NCBI RefSeq assembly: GCF_003633725.1
Contig: NZ_RBIJ01000001.1
Location: 535,400 to 599,399, forward strand
DNA: 64,000 nt
Reading direction: 5' to 3'
From: Brockia lithotrophica
GTDB taxonomy: Bacteria; Bacillota; Bacilli; Thermicanales; DSM-22653
Made by a program: the position numbers and the translations under genes. Below are positions 43,854 through 52,386 of this stretch, one piece after another. Positions within the stretch are counted from its first letter, which is position 1, and each line of letters opens with the position of its first letter. Under the pieces are notes generated by a model. It was not told the DNA's origin, ran no database searches, and saw nothing but the letters and a program-made list of their open reading frames with translations.

Positions 43854-44948
43854 CTACTCTCCCGTCGCAGGCGAAGGGGCCGTACGCGGGAGGTTCTCCG
43901 CCCCCCGCACACGGCGGGAGAACGCCCAATGTCCCACGAGCGCCGCTATGTACCCTACCGCGCCGATGATCCCGAGGGCGACGAGGTCGCCCCACCAAAG
44001 CGCGACAGAATTTCCCTTTACGGCGAGCTCGCGTAGGCCATGGAGAAAATAGGTGAGCGGGAGCGCGTGGCCTACGACCTTGGCCCAAGCAGGCATCGCC
44101 TCGAGCGGCCAAGTGTATCCGGAGAGGAGGAACGAGGGGAGCGCCACGAGCATCGTGTACTGGGTCGCGTAGACCGAGTTCGGCGAAAAGAGGGTGATGG
44201 CGAGTCCGAGCCCGAGAACCGCCCAGAGGAAGAGGAAAACGAGGAGGAGGAACTCGCCCGCGTTTCCGAGAAAGGGCATCCCGTAGATCTTGACCGCTCC
44301 TCCTACGAGGAGGACGGTGTTCCACAACCCCAGAAGGCCGTAGGGCACGCTTTTGGCCCAGAGGAATTTCCCCGTGTGCCCGTAGTACGGCGTCGTCGGC
44401 ACGCTCATGGCGAGGGCGAGAAAGAGGACCTGCTGGAGGACGACGCCGTAGAGCCCGTAGAGGAGGAAGATGCTGTAGTTAAACCCTGGGTTATACAGGA
44501 TGCGCGCCTCCGCCGTGAGTACGGGAAAGGGCGCGGTAAGAAAGGCAGCCTGCTGCGCCAGGGCAAAGCCCTGGACGATGTCCGTAGCCCCGCGGAGCGC
44601 GGCGTTGGCGACGATCATGTTGCTACCGTCGAGAAGGAGGAGGACTTTGTCCGGACCGGGGGGAAGGATCACCCCGAGCCGGGCCCTACCCTCGCGCACG
44701 GCGCGTTCGACTTCCGACTCCGAAGTCGTCGTCTCCACGAGGGAAAAGGTGTCTGTCGCCGAAGCGAAGGCCTGGGTGATCTGCCAGCTCAGGTCGTTTT
44801 GCGCCTCGTCGCAGACGATCACGGGAATGTGCGACACGCGGTTGGCGGAGTACACGCTCCCAAAGATGAAGAGGTAAAGAAGCGGCGCACCGAGGAGGAT
44901 CACGAGGATGCGCGGGTTGTGGGTCAGGAGTTTAAGTTCGTCAAACAC
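43854..44948 (-). CDS. ABC-2 type transporter permease
   Basis: A 364-residue membrane protein of the ABC-2 (YhhJ/YbhR-like) family. One helix near the N-terminus (ILVILLGAPLLYLFIFGSVYS) is followed by an extracytoplasmic domain of about 140 residues (VIVCDEAQNDLSWQITQAF) and five C-terminal helices with the PSFLLSGYTWPLEAMP motif. Such permeases export drugs, bile acids or lipids with an ATPase and an HlyD-like adaptor. The GTG at 44948 lies one base after the adaptor stop with GGGAGG at the right distance. The frame to 44984 is not preferred. No ATPase gene is found in the operon. Confidence 0.87.
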   Translation of the reverse strand: MFDELKLLTHNPRILVILLGAPLLYLFIFGSVYSANRVSHIPVIVCDEAQNDLSWQITQAFASATDTFSLVETTTSESEVERAVREGRARLGVILPPGPDKVLLLLDGSNMIVANAALRGATDIVQGFALAQQAAFLTAPFPVLTAEARILYNPGFNYSIFLLYGLYGVVLQQVLFLALAMSVPTTPYYGHTGKFLWAKSVPYGLLGLWNTVLLVGGAVKIYGMPFLGNAGEFLLLVFLFLWAVLGLGLAITLFSPNSVYATQYTMLVALPSFLLSGYTWPLEAMPAWAKVVGHALPLTYFLHGLRELAVKGNSVALWWGDLVALGIIGAVGYIAALVGHWAFSRRVRGAENLPRTAPSPATGE

Positions 44949-44949
44949 C

Positions 44950-46269
44950 TCACCGCACCTCCCAGCGCGCCGTGGCGCCCGCACGCACGTCCGCGGGGAG
45001 CTTTACGCGCACGAGGTAGCTCCGCAGGTCCGTTTCGTGGAGGTGGTTCGTCGCCTTGCGTACGGCGAACTGCGGGGCGCCGGAGACGGCGACGACAGAT
45101 CCCGGCACCTCCTTCCCCTCCACCCAGACCGTAACGCGGTCTCCGACGCGAACGTTGGCGATGCGGTCCTCCGGGACGTAAAAGTCCGCCCACTTCTCGC
45201 GCGGATCCGCGAGGGTGAGGACGGGCATCCCCTGCCCGACGACTTCAAATGGTTCGACGAACTTGCGCACGACCTGCCCGTCGAAGGGTGCCGTAAGCAC
45301 GGTGTGGGCGAGGTAGTCCTCGACTTCCTTGACGGCCGCCCGGGCCTCGGCGAGCTTCCCTTCGGCAAGGGCGACGTCCGCATCGGCCAGCTTCACCTGA
45401 TCGCGGCCGGCCTGAGCCTGGCGGAGGGCCGCCTGCGCCTCTTCGAGCTGCGCCTGCGCCGCGTCCAGCTCTTCCTTGCGCACGCCTTTGCGGGCAAGGG
45501 CGAGCTGTTCTTCGGTTGCTCGCTTTTCTGCCTCCGCTTGGGCCACCTTGGCCTTCGCCTCGTCGAGTTTAAGCGAAAGTTCGGTGAGCGTAGCAGGGTC
45601 GGCCTTCCCCATCTGGACGAGCTTCGTGGTCTCTTCGAGTGCCTTGGCCAACGTGTCGCGGGCGCTTACGGCCTGCTCGTATACGGTCGTGGCGGCCGCG
45701 AGCTTCGCCTCGAGCATGGCGATTTCCTCAGGGCGCGGGCCGGACTTGAGGGCGTTGTACTTCGCCTGCGCCTGGGCGACCTTGGCCTGCACCTGCGCCA
45801 AAACGGCGGCCGTCTGCGCGTCCGTGAGGGTTTTCCCTTCTTGCGCCTTGCGCACGGCGGCTTCCGCTTGGGCCACGGCGGCCTGAGCCCGCTCGAGCTT
45901 GGTCTTGAGGTCCTGATCGTCGAGACGGGCGAGCACCTGCCCCTCCTTTACCTCGTCTCCGAGGCCGACGGAAAGTTCGGCGAGGCGTCCACCGACGAGG
46001 AACGAAAGGCGCACTTCCCGCTGCTGGACGATGCCCTCGACGGTAAATCCCTGCGGTGTGTCGGCCTGCACGTGCCCTACGAGAAGGACGTATGCCCCGG
46101 CAGAGAGGGCGAGGACGGCGACGACAAAGGCGACGCTCACCGCTGCCCGGCGCAGACGGGAGCTTTCCCTCGCGCGGGACAGCCAAACGCGAAGCGTCTC
46201 TCCCAGGCGGCGAACGAAAAGGCGAGACTTCTCCGGGACGAAGGAAACGATGCGGAAGAGCCGTCGCAC
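44950..46269 (-). CDS. HlyD-family membrane fusion (adaptor) protein
   Basis: A 439-residue membrane-anchored adaptor. One transmembrane helix (about residues 40-65, VSVAFVVAVLALSAGAYVLLVG) is followed by a biotinyl-lipoyl-like half (VGDEVKEGQVLARLDDQDL), a long Ala/Gln/Glu-rich coiled-coil hairpin of about 180 residues, the second lipoyl half (APFDGQVVRKF) and a beta-barrel domain. It would bridge the ABC-2 permease to the outside or cell wall. The GTG at 46269 has GGGAGGG before it. The frame continues to 46389 without signals. It is co-transcribed with the permease, and a TetR repressor gene lies upstream on the same strand. Confidence 0.88.
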   Translation of the reverse strand: MRRLFRIVSFVPEKSRLFVRRLGETLRVWLSRARESSRLRRAAVSVAFVVAVLALSAGAYVLLVGHVQADTPQGFTVEGIVQQREVRLSFLVGGRLAELSVGLGDEVKEGQVLARLDDQDLKTKLERAQAAVAQAEAAVRKAQEGKTLTDAQTAAVLAQVQAKVAQAQAKYNALKSGPRPEEIAMLEAKLAAATTVYEQAVSARDTLAKALEETTKLVQMGKADPATLTELSLKLDEAKAKVAQAEAEKRATEEQLALARKGVRKEELDAAQAQLEEAQAALRQAQAGRDQVKLADADVALAEGKLAEARAAVKEVEDYLAHTVLTAPFDGQVVRKFVEPFEVVGQGMPVLTLADPREKWADFYVPEDRIANVRVGDRVTVWVEGKEVPGSVVAVSGAPQFAVRKATNHLHETDLRSYLVRVKLPADVRAGATARWEVR

Positions 46270-46378
46270 GACCTTTCCCTCCCTTTCCCTGTTGTTGTCG
46301 TGCAGATCGCAGATCGCGCGCGGAAGAGCATAGAGGCCCGGCTTGCCCGTCGGACAACGTTCCGGACTCCGTCGCCGG

Positions 46379-47056
46379 TTACGGGGCAAACCCCAGAGCC
46401 CGCAGGTAAAAGGCTACGAGTGCCTCCTTTTCCCGCTCCGTCGGGGGACGTTCCTGTAGAGCCCGGCGGAGGACGGCGAGGGCGAGCCCTCCTACGACGG
46501 CGCCCGCAAAGAGGTCCGTGACGCAGCCGGAAACATCCTCGACCGCACAGGCAAACGATGCCCGCCCGCTTTCCCTTTCCGACGCGAGGAGCCGGTCGAG
46601 CAGGGAAAAGTACGGGGCAAAGATCTCCTGAACGTCGAGATCCGCCACGCGCCCCCGGGACGAAAAGCGGACGAGAAGGCGAAGGAGAGAACGGTGTGCG
46701 CAAAGGAGTTCGAGCTTCGTCCACAGGACGCGGCGCCAGCGCTCCGCGGGGGAAAGCCCGCGCGCGGCTTCGTAGGTTTCTTCGGTCTTTTCCGTGAGGA
46801 AGCGTACGGCACCCGCCAGCACTTCGCGAAAGAGGGCTTCTTTCGAGGGGAAGTAGTTGTAAAGCGTCTGCTTCGCTACGCCGCTGGCCTCCGCAATCGC
46901 GTCCATGGACACGCCCTCATAGCCGCGTTCGGAAAAGAGGACGAGGGCGGTGCGCAGCACGCGCTGCACGCGCTCTCCGGCATGCGCATACGTCTCCCCC
47001 AAGCGGTACGAAAACCCGTTGAAAGTCCCTCTTTCCGTCGACCCGTTTCCCTCCAT
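46379..47056 (-). CDS. TetR/AcrR family transcriptional repressor
   Basis: A 225-residue regulator. The N-terminal helix-turn-helix is RVLRTALVLFSERGYEGVSM, DAIAEASGVAKQTLYNYFPSKEAL being spread over the next 25 residues. The C-terminal ligand domain (AERWRRVLWTKLELL, TDLFAGAVVGGLALAVLRRAL) is of the AcrR C-terminal type. The ATG at 47056 has GAGGAGG seven bases upstream. It is 109 bases upstream of the exporter adaptor gene and probably represses it and itself. A perfect 15-base palindrome 180 bases upstream is a likely operator. Confidence 0.9.
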   Translation of the reverse strand: MEGNGSTERGTFNGFSYRLGETYAHAGERVQRVLRTALVLFSERGYEGVSMDAIAEASGVAKQTLYNYFPSKEALFREVLAGAVRFLTEKTEETYEAARGLSPAERWRRVLWTKLELLCAHRSLLRLLVRFSSRGRVADLDVQEIFAPYFSLLDRLLASERESGRASFACAVEDVSGCVTDLFAGAVVGGLALAVLRRALQERPPTEREKEALVAFYLRALGFAP

Positions 47057-47237
47057 ACAGCACCTCCTCGAGCTGGATGCGTTGGTCACGGTGCAGTCCT
47101 GCAGCGCGGAGGGCGCCCTTTCGGGAAGCGCGCCGTCCCGTTCCCCCGCCTGGGGTTTCAAGGTTCCGCGCTCCACCCCCGTCCTCCCTCGAAGCCCCGA
47201 GGGGCGGAAACGCGTTTCCTTGCGCCGGCGTGACCAT

Positions 47238-47252
47238 ACTAGACCGTCTAGT
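47238..47252. promoter_or_regulatory. Perfect palindrome, likely TetR-family operator
   Basis: ACTAGAC-C-GTCTAGT is a perfect 7-1-7 inverted repeat in the gap between the divergent TetR gene and the GH130 gene. TetR-family sites of Bacilli such as LmrA/QdoR contain similar TAGAC/GTCTA half-sites. TAGTAT (47236-47241, minus strand) may be the -10 it covers. Confidence 0.6.
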
Positions 47253-47359
47253 CTAAACCGGGCACAAGGGGAATTCTACGTCCGAAGGCCCCGTCCGTCA
47301 AGTACTTGAAACTCTCCCTCTTATGTCGGAAGATGGGCACGTACGGGAGGGAAGGACTC

Positions 47360-48298
47360 GTGGGGGCACGCCCTTTGCTCAAGTTGGAACGGCTCAGCGA
47401 TCGACCGATCCTCGAACCGAGGCCGCACATCCCGTGGGAACGGGCAGCGGTGTTCAACGCTGCGGCGGTTCTCCGCGACGGATACGTGCACCTCTTGTAC
47501 CGGGCAAGCGACAAGCCCTTTTTCCTCGACTCTCCGGAACCCGATCCTGCGCGCAAGTTTACCTCTGTGATCGGCTACGCCGTGGGGGACGGGATTCGCT
47601 TCGAACGCTTCGACGAACCGGTGCTCCTCCCCTACGGCGAAGACGAAGATTGGGGGGTAGAAGATCCGCGGGTGACGGAAATCGAAGGCACCTACGCGAT
47701 GGTCTACACCGCCTTCGGCGGGAGAAGCTGGTTCGACTACCGCCCCAAGATCGCCTTTTCCCGCGACCTCCGCAGCTGGGAAGGCCGGCGGGTGCTTCTC
47801 GATGAGGTGAACAAAGACGTCGCCCTCTTCCCCGAACGAATCCGGGGGCGCTACGCGCTCCTCCACCGGCGGATTCCGCATATCTGGATCGCCTTTTCCG
47901 AGGACCTTGTCCGGTGGGAAGACCACCAAATCCTCCTCCCCACCATCCCCGGGACCTGGGAAAGCAAAAAGGTGGGCATCGGTGGACCGCCCCACAAGAC
48001 TCGGGAAGGGTGGGTGCTCTTCTACCACGCCGTGGACGAGGCGAACGTCTATCGCCTGGGGGTGGCCTTGCTCGATTTGGAAGACCCCACAAATGTCCTC
48101 GCGCGCTACCCCCATCCCGTCCTCGAGCCGGAACTCCCGTGGGAACGGGAAGGCCTCGTCCCTAACGTCGTCTTCAGCTGCGGTTCCGTGGAAAAGGATG
48201 GGGCCTACTACGTCTACTACGGAGCGGCGGATACGGTCCTCGGGGTCGCCGCCCAGGGCAAGGACCGGATCGTAGATCAACTCGTGAGACTCGCGTAA
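47360..48298 (+). CDS. GH130 family glycoside phosphorylase/hydrolase
   Basis: A 312-residue five-bladed beta-propeller enzyme. GH130 features: FNAAAVLRDGYVHLLYRA, the catalytic aspartate in WGVEDPRVTEI, NKDVALFPERIRGRYALLHRR, GIGGPPHKTREGWVLFYHAVDE and a final YYGAADTVLGVA. Family members phosphorolyse or hydrolyse beta-mannosides and related links. Many standalone forms have unknown substrates. The GTG at 47360 has GGGAGGGAAGG before it. ATG codons at 47306 and 47333 lack sites. It is a single gene divergent from the TetR unit, and no mannan-uptake genes are near. Confidence 0.85.
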   Translation: MGARPLLKLERLSDRPILEPRPHIPWERAAVFNAAAVLRDGYVHLLYRASDKPFFLDSPEPDPARKFTSVIGYAVGDGIRFERFDEPVLLPYGEDEDWGVEDPRVTEIEGTYAMVYTAFGGRSWFDYRPKIAFSRDLRSWEGRRVLLDEVNKDVALFPERIRGRYALLHRRIPHIWIAFSEDLVRWEDHQILLPTIPGTWESKKVGIGGPPHKTREGWVLFYHAVDEANVYRLGVALLDLEDPTNVLARYPHPVLEPELPWEREGLVPNVVFSCGSVEKDGAYYVYYGAADTVLGVAAQGKDRIVDQLVRLA

Positions 48299-48365
48299 TC
48301 GGGTGAGGTCTCGGGGGCGGCGGGCATCGGGACCGCCGCTGCCCTGCCTTCCGCGGACCGGACGT

Positions 48366-50630
48366 TCACCCTTCTTCGGCCCGACCTTCCGGAGTTTGGG
48401 GAGAAAAGACCTCCGAGGCCGTCGCCGCGAGGTACACATCGGAAGGACGTTCTTTGGCGCGTTTTTTCAAGAGGGCCGCGGCCTCCGAGAGCATGAGGGG
48501 GTCGCCGCGAAGGGGATCTAGACAGTGGACGAGGACGACGGAAAGGGTGAGGAGCTCTTCGTCGGGCGTTCCCGCCTTGCGTCCCGCGATCCCTTGGAGG
48601 AAGAGCTTGCGTTCGGCGCGGAAGCGGGCAAAGACGAGGTCCGCAAAGCGGTCGGCGAACTCCTGCGGCAAAAGGGCGACAAAGTCGTCCCCTCCGACGT
48701 GGCCCACGAAGGCTTCGGGGATCACCGTCTCCACTTCCCGCAGGACGTCGGCGAGAAAGCGGATCACCTCGTCGCCGCGCTGAAAGCCGAAACGGTCGTT
48801 AAAGGCCTTAAAGCGGTTCAGGTCGATGTAGGCAAAGGAAAACGGCTGCCCGCGGGCGAAGAAATCCGCAAGCGCGCGGTTGATCAGGTGGTTTCCCGGA
48901 AGACCGGTAAGCGGATTCGTAAGCCGCAAGACCTCCGCCTTTACGTTGGCGAGGTAATCGAGAAGCGAGGCGAGAGGAACAATTCCCAATGGCTTTCGGT
49001 CCTCGGCGACGACGATCGGTTCGCACAGCCGACCTTCCCTTCCGGGTTCGAGGAGGAGGCGCGCCGCCGTGTCTACGGGGACGTTGGGGGCGAGGACGAG
49101 GGCGTCGCGCGTGGCGACTTCTCCCGCCTGCTTGCGGATGTAGAGGGCGTATCCGTACTGCGTGGAGAGAAGCCCATCTAACCGCGACCGCTGAACTACG
49201 CCTAAGTATTCCCCTTCTTCGACTACGAATACGACGTCCTCCCCCAAAAGGTCGAAGTACTCCTTGAGCTGCGAAACGGGCATCTCCGGCGGAACCGCGG
49301 AAACAGGCTGCATGATCTCCCGCACCGTCTTCGTCAGGCTCTTGAGGTCGACGGCGCGACGGTTTCGGCGGAGGGTTTCCTCGGCCTCTGCCGGAAGGCT
49401 CAAGGAGGGCGGGTGTTGCGGCCGCCCGAGGAAAAACCCTTGGCCGCATGCCACGCCGAGGCGGACCAACTGGGCAAACTCTCCCTCCGTCTCTACGCCC
49501 TCGGCAATGAGGTGGCTTCCGGCCTTCGTGGCAAACTGAACGATTCCTTCGAGCAGGCTTTGCTTTACGAGGTCACGGTCCAAGTCCGCGATGAGGGAAC
49601 GGTCGATCTTGATGTAATCGGGCCGTAGTTCGAGGATTCGCCTGAGGGAGTTGTAGCCCGATCCCGCATCGTCCAGGGCGATGCGGAAGCCTTGCTCGCG
49701 GTAATAGCGAGTTACCTCCCGAAGGAGCTCCGGCGTACCTACGGCCTGCTCCTCCGTGACTTCGAAGACGACCTCTTCCGGAGAAAGGCCAAAGCGAAGG
49801 AGGAACTCCTTGGTCGTGTAGGGGCGAAAGCTCGGATCCAAGAGGACGGAAGGGCTCACGTTGAGGAAGAGGCGCGCGCCGCCGCCCACGCGGCGGAGGT
49901 AGGGGACGATTTCCCGAATCGCCTTTTCTCGAACGCGACGCTCCAGGACGTGGAGGAGTCCCACGCGCTCCGCCTGAGCGAAGAGGACGAGGGGGCTCTC
50001 CCACGGAGAACCCGCCGGTCCGCGGGTAAGCGCTTCGAATCCGAGGATTTCCCCCGTGTCGAGGCGGAAGATGGGTTGAAAGAGAACGCGGATATTGCCC
50101 TCTTCTACGATCGCCGAAATCTCCGAACGGAGGGAATGGGTTTCTTCCGCACGCGGAACCTTGGCAAAGGTGAGGGCGCGTTTTACGGCGCTGTATAAAA
50201 AACGGGCGGCGTTCTCCGGCGAAAAGTGGAGAAGCGGAACCGCGCTCACGTGAAAGCGAAGCTCTGCCCCCACCTCCGGATCGCTTCGGGAGACGGCGGC
50301 GACGAGTTCGTCGCGGACGAACTCGGCAATCGCCCGAGCGGCGCGGACAACGTCTTCCGCCTCTTCGCCTACGACCTGCACGAGGACGAAGTAGTCGTCG
50401 CCGAAGGACCGAAAGGCGGCGGTCACGAATTGACGCCGCTCCCAAAGATCGATCAAGGCAGCATCCAATAGGCCTAAAACCTCTTCCATCCGATGGACGC
50501 CGAAGCGCGCTTCGAGCTCACCGAACTTCTCGACGTCGAAGTAGAGAAGGGCGTTGGCTCCCGTCTGGGCGAGGGACTCGGGCGTCCAAACTTCCCCTTC
50601 CCCGCCTCGAAGGGGAACAAACCCGAGCAT
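48366..50630 (-). CDS. GGDEF-EAL-CBS-GGDEF signalling protein (c-di-GMP phosphodiesterase likely)
   Basis: A 754-residue cytosolic protein. Order: degenerate N-terminal GGDEF (SFGDDYF in place of GGDEF, about residues 20-160), EAL domain (about 175-415), a pair of CBS domains (about 445-560, starting MQPVSAVPPEMPVSQLKEYF), and a C-terminal GGDEF with GGDDF. The EAL residues for c-di-GMP hydrolysis are kept: FEALTRG, NVSPS, FEVTEEQ, DDAGSGYNSL, IKIDRSLI and AEGVETEGE. The C-terminal GGDDF lacks an upstream RxxD inhibitory site and may or may not synthesise c-di-GMP. CBS domains bind adenine nucleotides, suggesting energy sensing. The ATG at 50630 has GAGGAGG upstream. Confidence 0.9.
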   Translation of the reverse strand: MLGFVPLRGGEGEVWTPESLAQTGANALLYFDVEKFGELEARFGVHRMEEVLGLLDAALIDLWERRQFVTAAFRSFGDDYFVLVQVVGEEAEDVVRAARAIAEFVRDELVAAVSRSDPEVGAELRFHVSAVPLLHFSPENAARFLYSAVKRALTFAKVPRAEETHSLRSEISAIVEEGNIRVLFQPIFRLDTGEILGFEALTRGPAGSPWESPLVLFAQAERVGLLHVLERRVREKAIREIVPYLRRVGGGARLFLNVSPSVLLDPSFRPYTTKEFLLRFGLSPEEVVFEVTEEQAVGTPELLREVTRYYREQGFRIALDDAGSGYNSLRRILELRPDYIKIDRSLIADLDRDLVKQSLLEGIVQFATKAGSHLIAEGVETEGEFAQLVRLGVACGQGFFLGRPQHPPSLSLPAEAEETLRRNRRAVDLKSLTKTVREIMQPVSAVPPEMPVSQLKEYFDLLGEDVVFVVEEGEYLGVVQRSRLDGLLSTQYGYALYIRKQAGEVATRDALVLAPNVPVDTAARLLLEPGREGRLCEPIVVAEDRKPLGIVPLASLLDYLANVKAEVLRLTNPLTGLPGNHLINRALADFFARGQPFSFAYIDLNRFKAFNDRFGFQRGDEVIRFLADVLREVETVIPEAFVGHVGGDDFVALLPQEFADRFADLVFARFRAERKLFLQGIAGRKAGTPDEELLTLSVVLVHCLDPLRGDPLMLSEAAALLKKRAKERPSDVYLAATASEVFSPQTPEGRAEEG

Positions 50631-51057
50631 GGTCGCCGCCTCCTCGTGACCCCGGGTACGTATCCGAAGCGATCTGACTCGGGACCTGCGTCTTAGGCCA
50701 AACGCTTGCCAAGATTCGTATACGTCCACTTTCTTACGTATACCCGACTTATCGACAAGATGCAACCACATTCACCGAAAAATCTCTGCCGCTCGGCCCG
50801 GGAGGAAAGACCCAAGAACGACCAGGAGTTCTCCCTATGGGCTTAGGAAAACGCCGATGGGACGCGAGCGAAAGGTCCCCCATTGCCGAAGCCTCGGAAA
50901 CGGCCTTTCGCAAAGTAAATCGCACGGAGAGGACCCTGGGTAGAGCCGACCCGCATACGGGAAAGGTCTTCAGAAAAAGCCAACCGCACACAGCCGGACG
51001 AATGCCGAAGACCTCTGAAGGGTATGCTCGCTTACTGCGAGATCTTTTCGCCCTGGC
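50631..51057. other. Intergenic region without a recognised gene
   Basis: About 430 bases between two divergent genes. No open frame with a ribosome binding site, tRNA or strong hairpin was seen. The right end carries the promoter of the plus-strand gene at 51130. A minus-strand promoter for the c-di-GMP gene was not identified. Confidence 0.35.
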
Positions 51058-51086
51058 TTGACTCCGAGGGCGGGAAAATGTACTAT
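51058..51086 (+). promoter_or_regulatory. Strong promoter of the orphan 200-residue protein gene
   Basis: TTGACT (51058-51063) and TACTAT (51081-51086) are 17 bases apart. It is one of the better promoters in the window and serves a single gene with a strong terminator, so that gene is probably well expressed. Confidence 0.72.
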
Positions 51087-51129
51087 ATGCGTGGTGAGAA
51101 TGAAAATAAATCGCCGAGGAGGGACTCCC

Positions 51130-51732
51130 ATGGCATCCCTTACCCTTGCAGAGCAGTTTACGCTCCGGGCGCTCACGGGACGCGTAGTCGGAGAGGCTAT
51201 TGCCAACGCGATCGGCGTAAAGGGTACGCTCGGAATCCTCACGAACAAGACGTACATCTGCGCGAGCCTCACGGGCGCAATCGAGGCGGCTTACGTCGCG
51301 CACTACGGCGGAACGCGCCGCGTCGTGACGACGATGGCGGAATCGGAAGACCAAGTGAAGTCGGCTTTGGAAGGACTCGCCGGGTCGAGTTTGGTATTTA
51401 CGGCCTTCGGCGGCGAAGCGGGTGCTGACGTCAACCTTCCGCTCACCCGGGCGTTCCTCCGGGCGCTCAAGGACACCTCGTGCAAGGCAGACGTCTTCTT
51501 CCACGTGCGCATCTGGGCGCCGGGCTTTGTGAAGAAGGTTCTCGAAGAAGACCCCTCCCTCGCCGAAGGGCTCAAGAACCGGAACGTGTACACGTTCACC
51601 TTCGATCTGGAAAAGGGGTTCTTCTTCTTCAACCGTGTGGTGCTCGGGGCGGACAACTCCCTCACGCTGGAAAAGATCGCCGAAGCACCGATCGGCGTGG
51701 AACACAACGAACTTCTGCGCAAGAGCCTCTAA
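51130..51732 (+). CDS. Protein of unknown function, 200 residues
   Basis: I do not recognise this family. The ATG at 51130 has AGGAGGGA upstream. The product is a soluble, well-folded-looking alpha/beta protein without signal peptide or membrane helix. It begins MASLTLAEQFTLRALTGRVV, has a Gly-rich GVKGTLGILTNK turn, FTAFGGEAGADVNLPL, two cysteines (near residues 43 and 118), a FHVRIWAPGF stretch and an aromatic FDLEKGFFFFNRVVLG segment. Codon use is like its neighbours. It is monocistronic with its own near-consensus promoter and an 11-base-pair terminator, so it is a real and probably abundant protein of a lineage-specific or poorly described family. Confidence 0.7.
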   Translation: MASLTLAEQFTLRALTGRVVGEAIANAIGVKGTLGILTNKTYICASLTGAIEAAYVAHYGGTRRVVTTMAESEDQVKSALEGLAGSSLVFTAFGGEAGADVNLPLTRAFLRALKDTSCKADVFFHVRIWAPGFVKKVLEEDPSLAEGLKNRNVYTFTFDLEKGFFFFNRVVLGADNSLTLEKIAEAPIGVEHNELLRKSL

Positions 51733-51812
51733 GGGCGGCAAAACCGGCGGAACTTGCGCACGGGCGGAAAGCCGTCCGGGCTTTGTGCAGAAGCATCGGC
51801 ACCAAAAATGCA

Positions 51813-51841
51813 AGCCCCCGGAAGTTTCCGGGGGCTCTTAT
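51813..51841 (+). terminator. Terminator of the orphan 200-residue protein gene
   Basis: AGCCCCCGGAA and TTCCGGGGGCT form a perfect 11-base stem with a 2-base loop, followed by CTTATT. It is a strong hairpin with a weak T-run. Confidence 0.78.
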
Positions 51842-51918
51842 TCGTGTTCGCTCGATTCCCGCCGCGGCGCAGCCCGGTGCGCCGCTCTTGCGGAAGTCCG
51901 TACCAATGCGATCGTGCC

Positions 51919-52386
51919 TTATGCCCTGCCGATTTCGCCGCGGGCGAAGGCCTCGACGATTTCCCTTGCCGTGCCCATTTTGGGATTTACCAGGACGAGC
52001 CGCAAACCCTCTTTTTGGGCCCGCCGCATGCCGTGGCCGATGTGGTCGAGAAGGACCACGTCCACGCGGTGGCGCTTCAAAAAGTCGAACACGGCGTCGC
52101 GGTGGCGCCGAACTTCTTCGTCGTCTTCATGCTCGTGCTCGTGATCGTGGTCGTGATCGTGATCGTGATCGTGGTCGTGGTCCTCGGCTTCCTCGTCGCC
52201 GTGATGATGGTCGTGGGCGTGGTGCGGCCCGTGGTGATGCCCGGGATGGAGGTGGGCGAAGTCGCTCTCCACCTCTTCCCATTGGGTGATCGTCCCGTTT
52301 TCTACGGTGGCAATGGCAATGGTCTTGGCACGACCGAAGTGCGGATTCATCCTCCCGCTGCGAAGCACGGCAATGGCGACGCGCAC
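51919..52386 (-). CDS. NifX/NifB-type (dinitrogenase iron-molybdenum cofactor-binding) domain protein with His/Asp tract
   Basis: A 155-residue protein. The first 40 residues (MRVAIAVLRSGRMNPHFGRA, IAIATVENGTI) and the last 60 (VDVVLLDHIGHGMRRAQKEG, LRLVLVNPKMGTAREIVEAF) form the NifX/NifB/MTH1175-like domain known to bind iron-molybdenum cofactors or iron-sulfur clusters. Residues 45-90 are an inserted metal-binding tract of His, Asp and Glu, including nine consecutive His-Asp pairs, encoded by a near-perfect hexamer repeat. No nitrogenase genes are present. In this setting it may handle molybdenum, nickel or zinc, perhaps for the Psr enzyme, which is inference. The gene starts with ATG at 52386. 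Confidence 0.82.
   Translation of the reverse strand: MRVAIAVLRSGRMNPHFGRAKTIAIATVENGTITQWEEVESDFAHLHPGHHHGPHHAHDHHHGDEEAEDHDHDHDHDHDHDHEHEHEDDEEVRRHRDAVFDFLKRHRVDVVLLDHIGHGMRRAQKEGLRLVLVNPKMGTAREIVEAFARGEIGRA
52134..52186. repeat. GTGATC hexamer repeat encoding the His-Asp tract
   Basis: Tandem copies of a six-base unit (GTGATC, with GTGGTC and GTGCTC variants) encode alternating His and Asp/Glu on the minus strand. The repeat is in frame and its length can vary without a frameshift. Confidence 0.85.

Noticed and set aside
48310-48350. Terminator between the GH130 and GGDEF genes
   Set aside because: A GC-rich hairpin (GGCGGCGG/CCGCCGCT) is present but no T-run follows and pairing is imperfect.
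52134-52186. CRISPR-like array
   Set aside because: The repeat unit is six bases without spacers, lies in frame and encodes the His-Asp tract.
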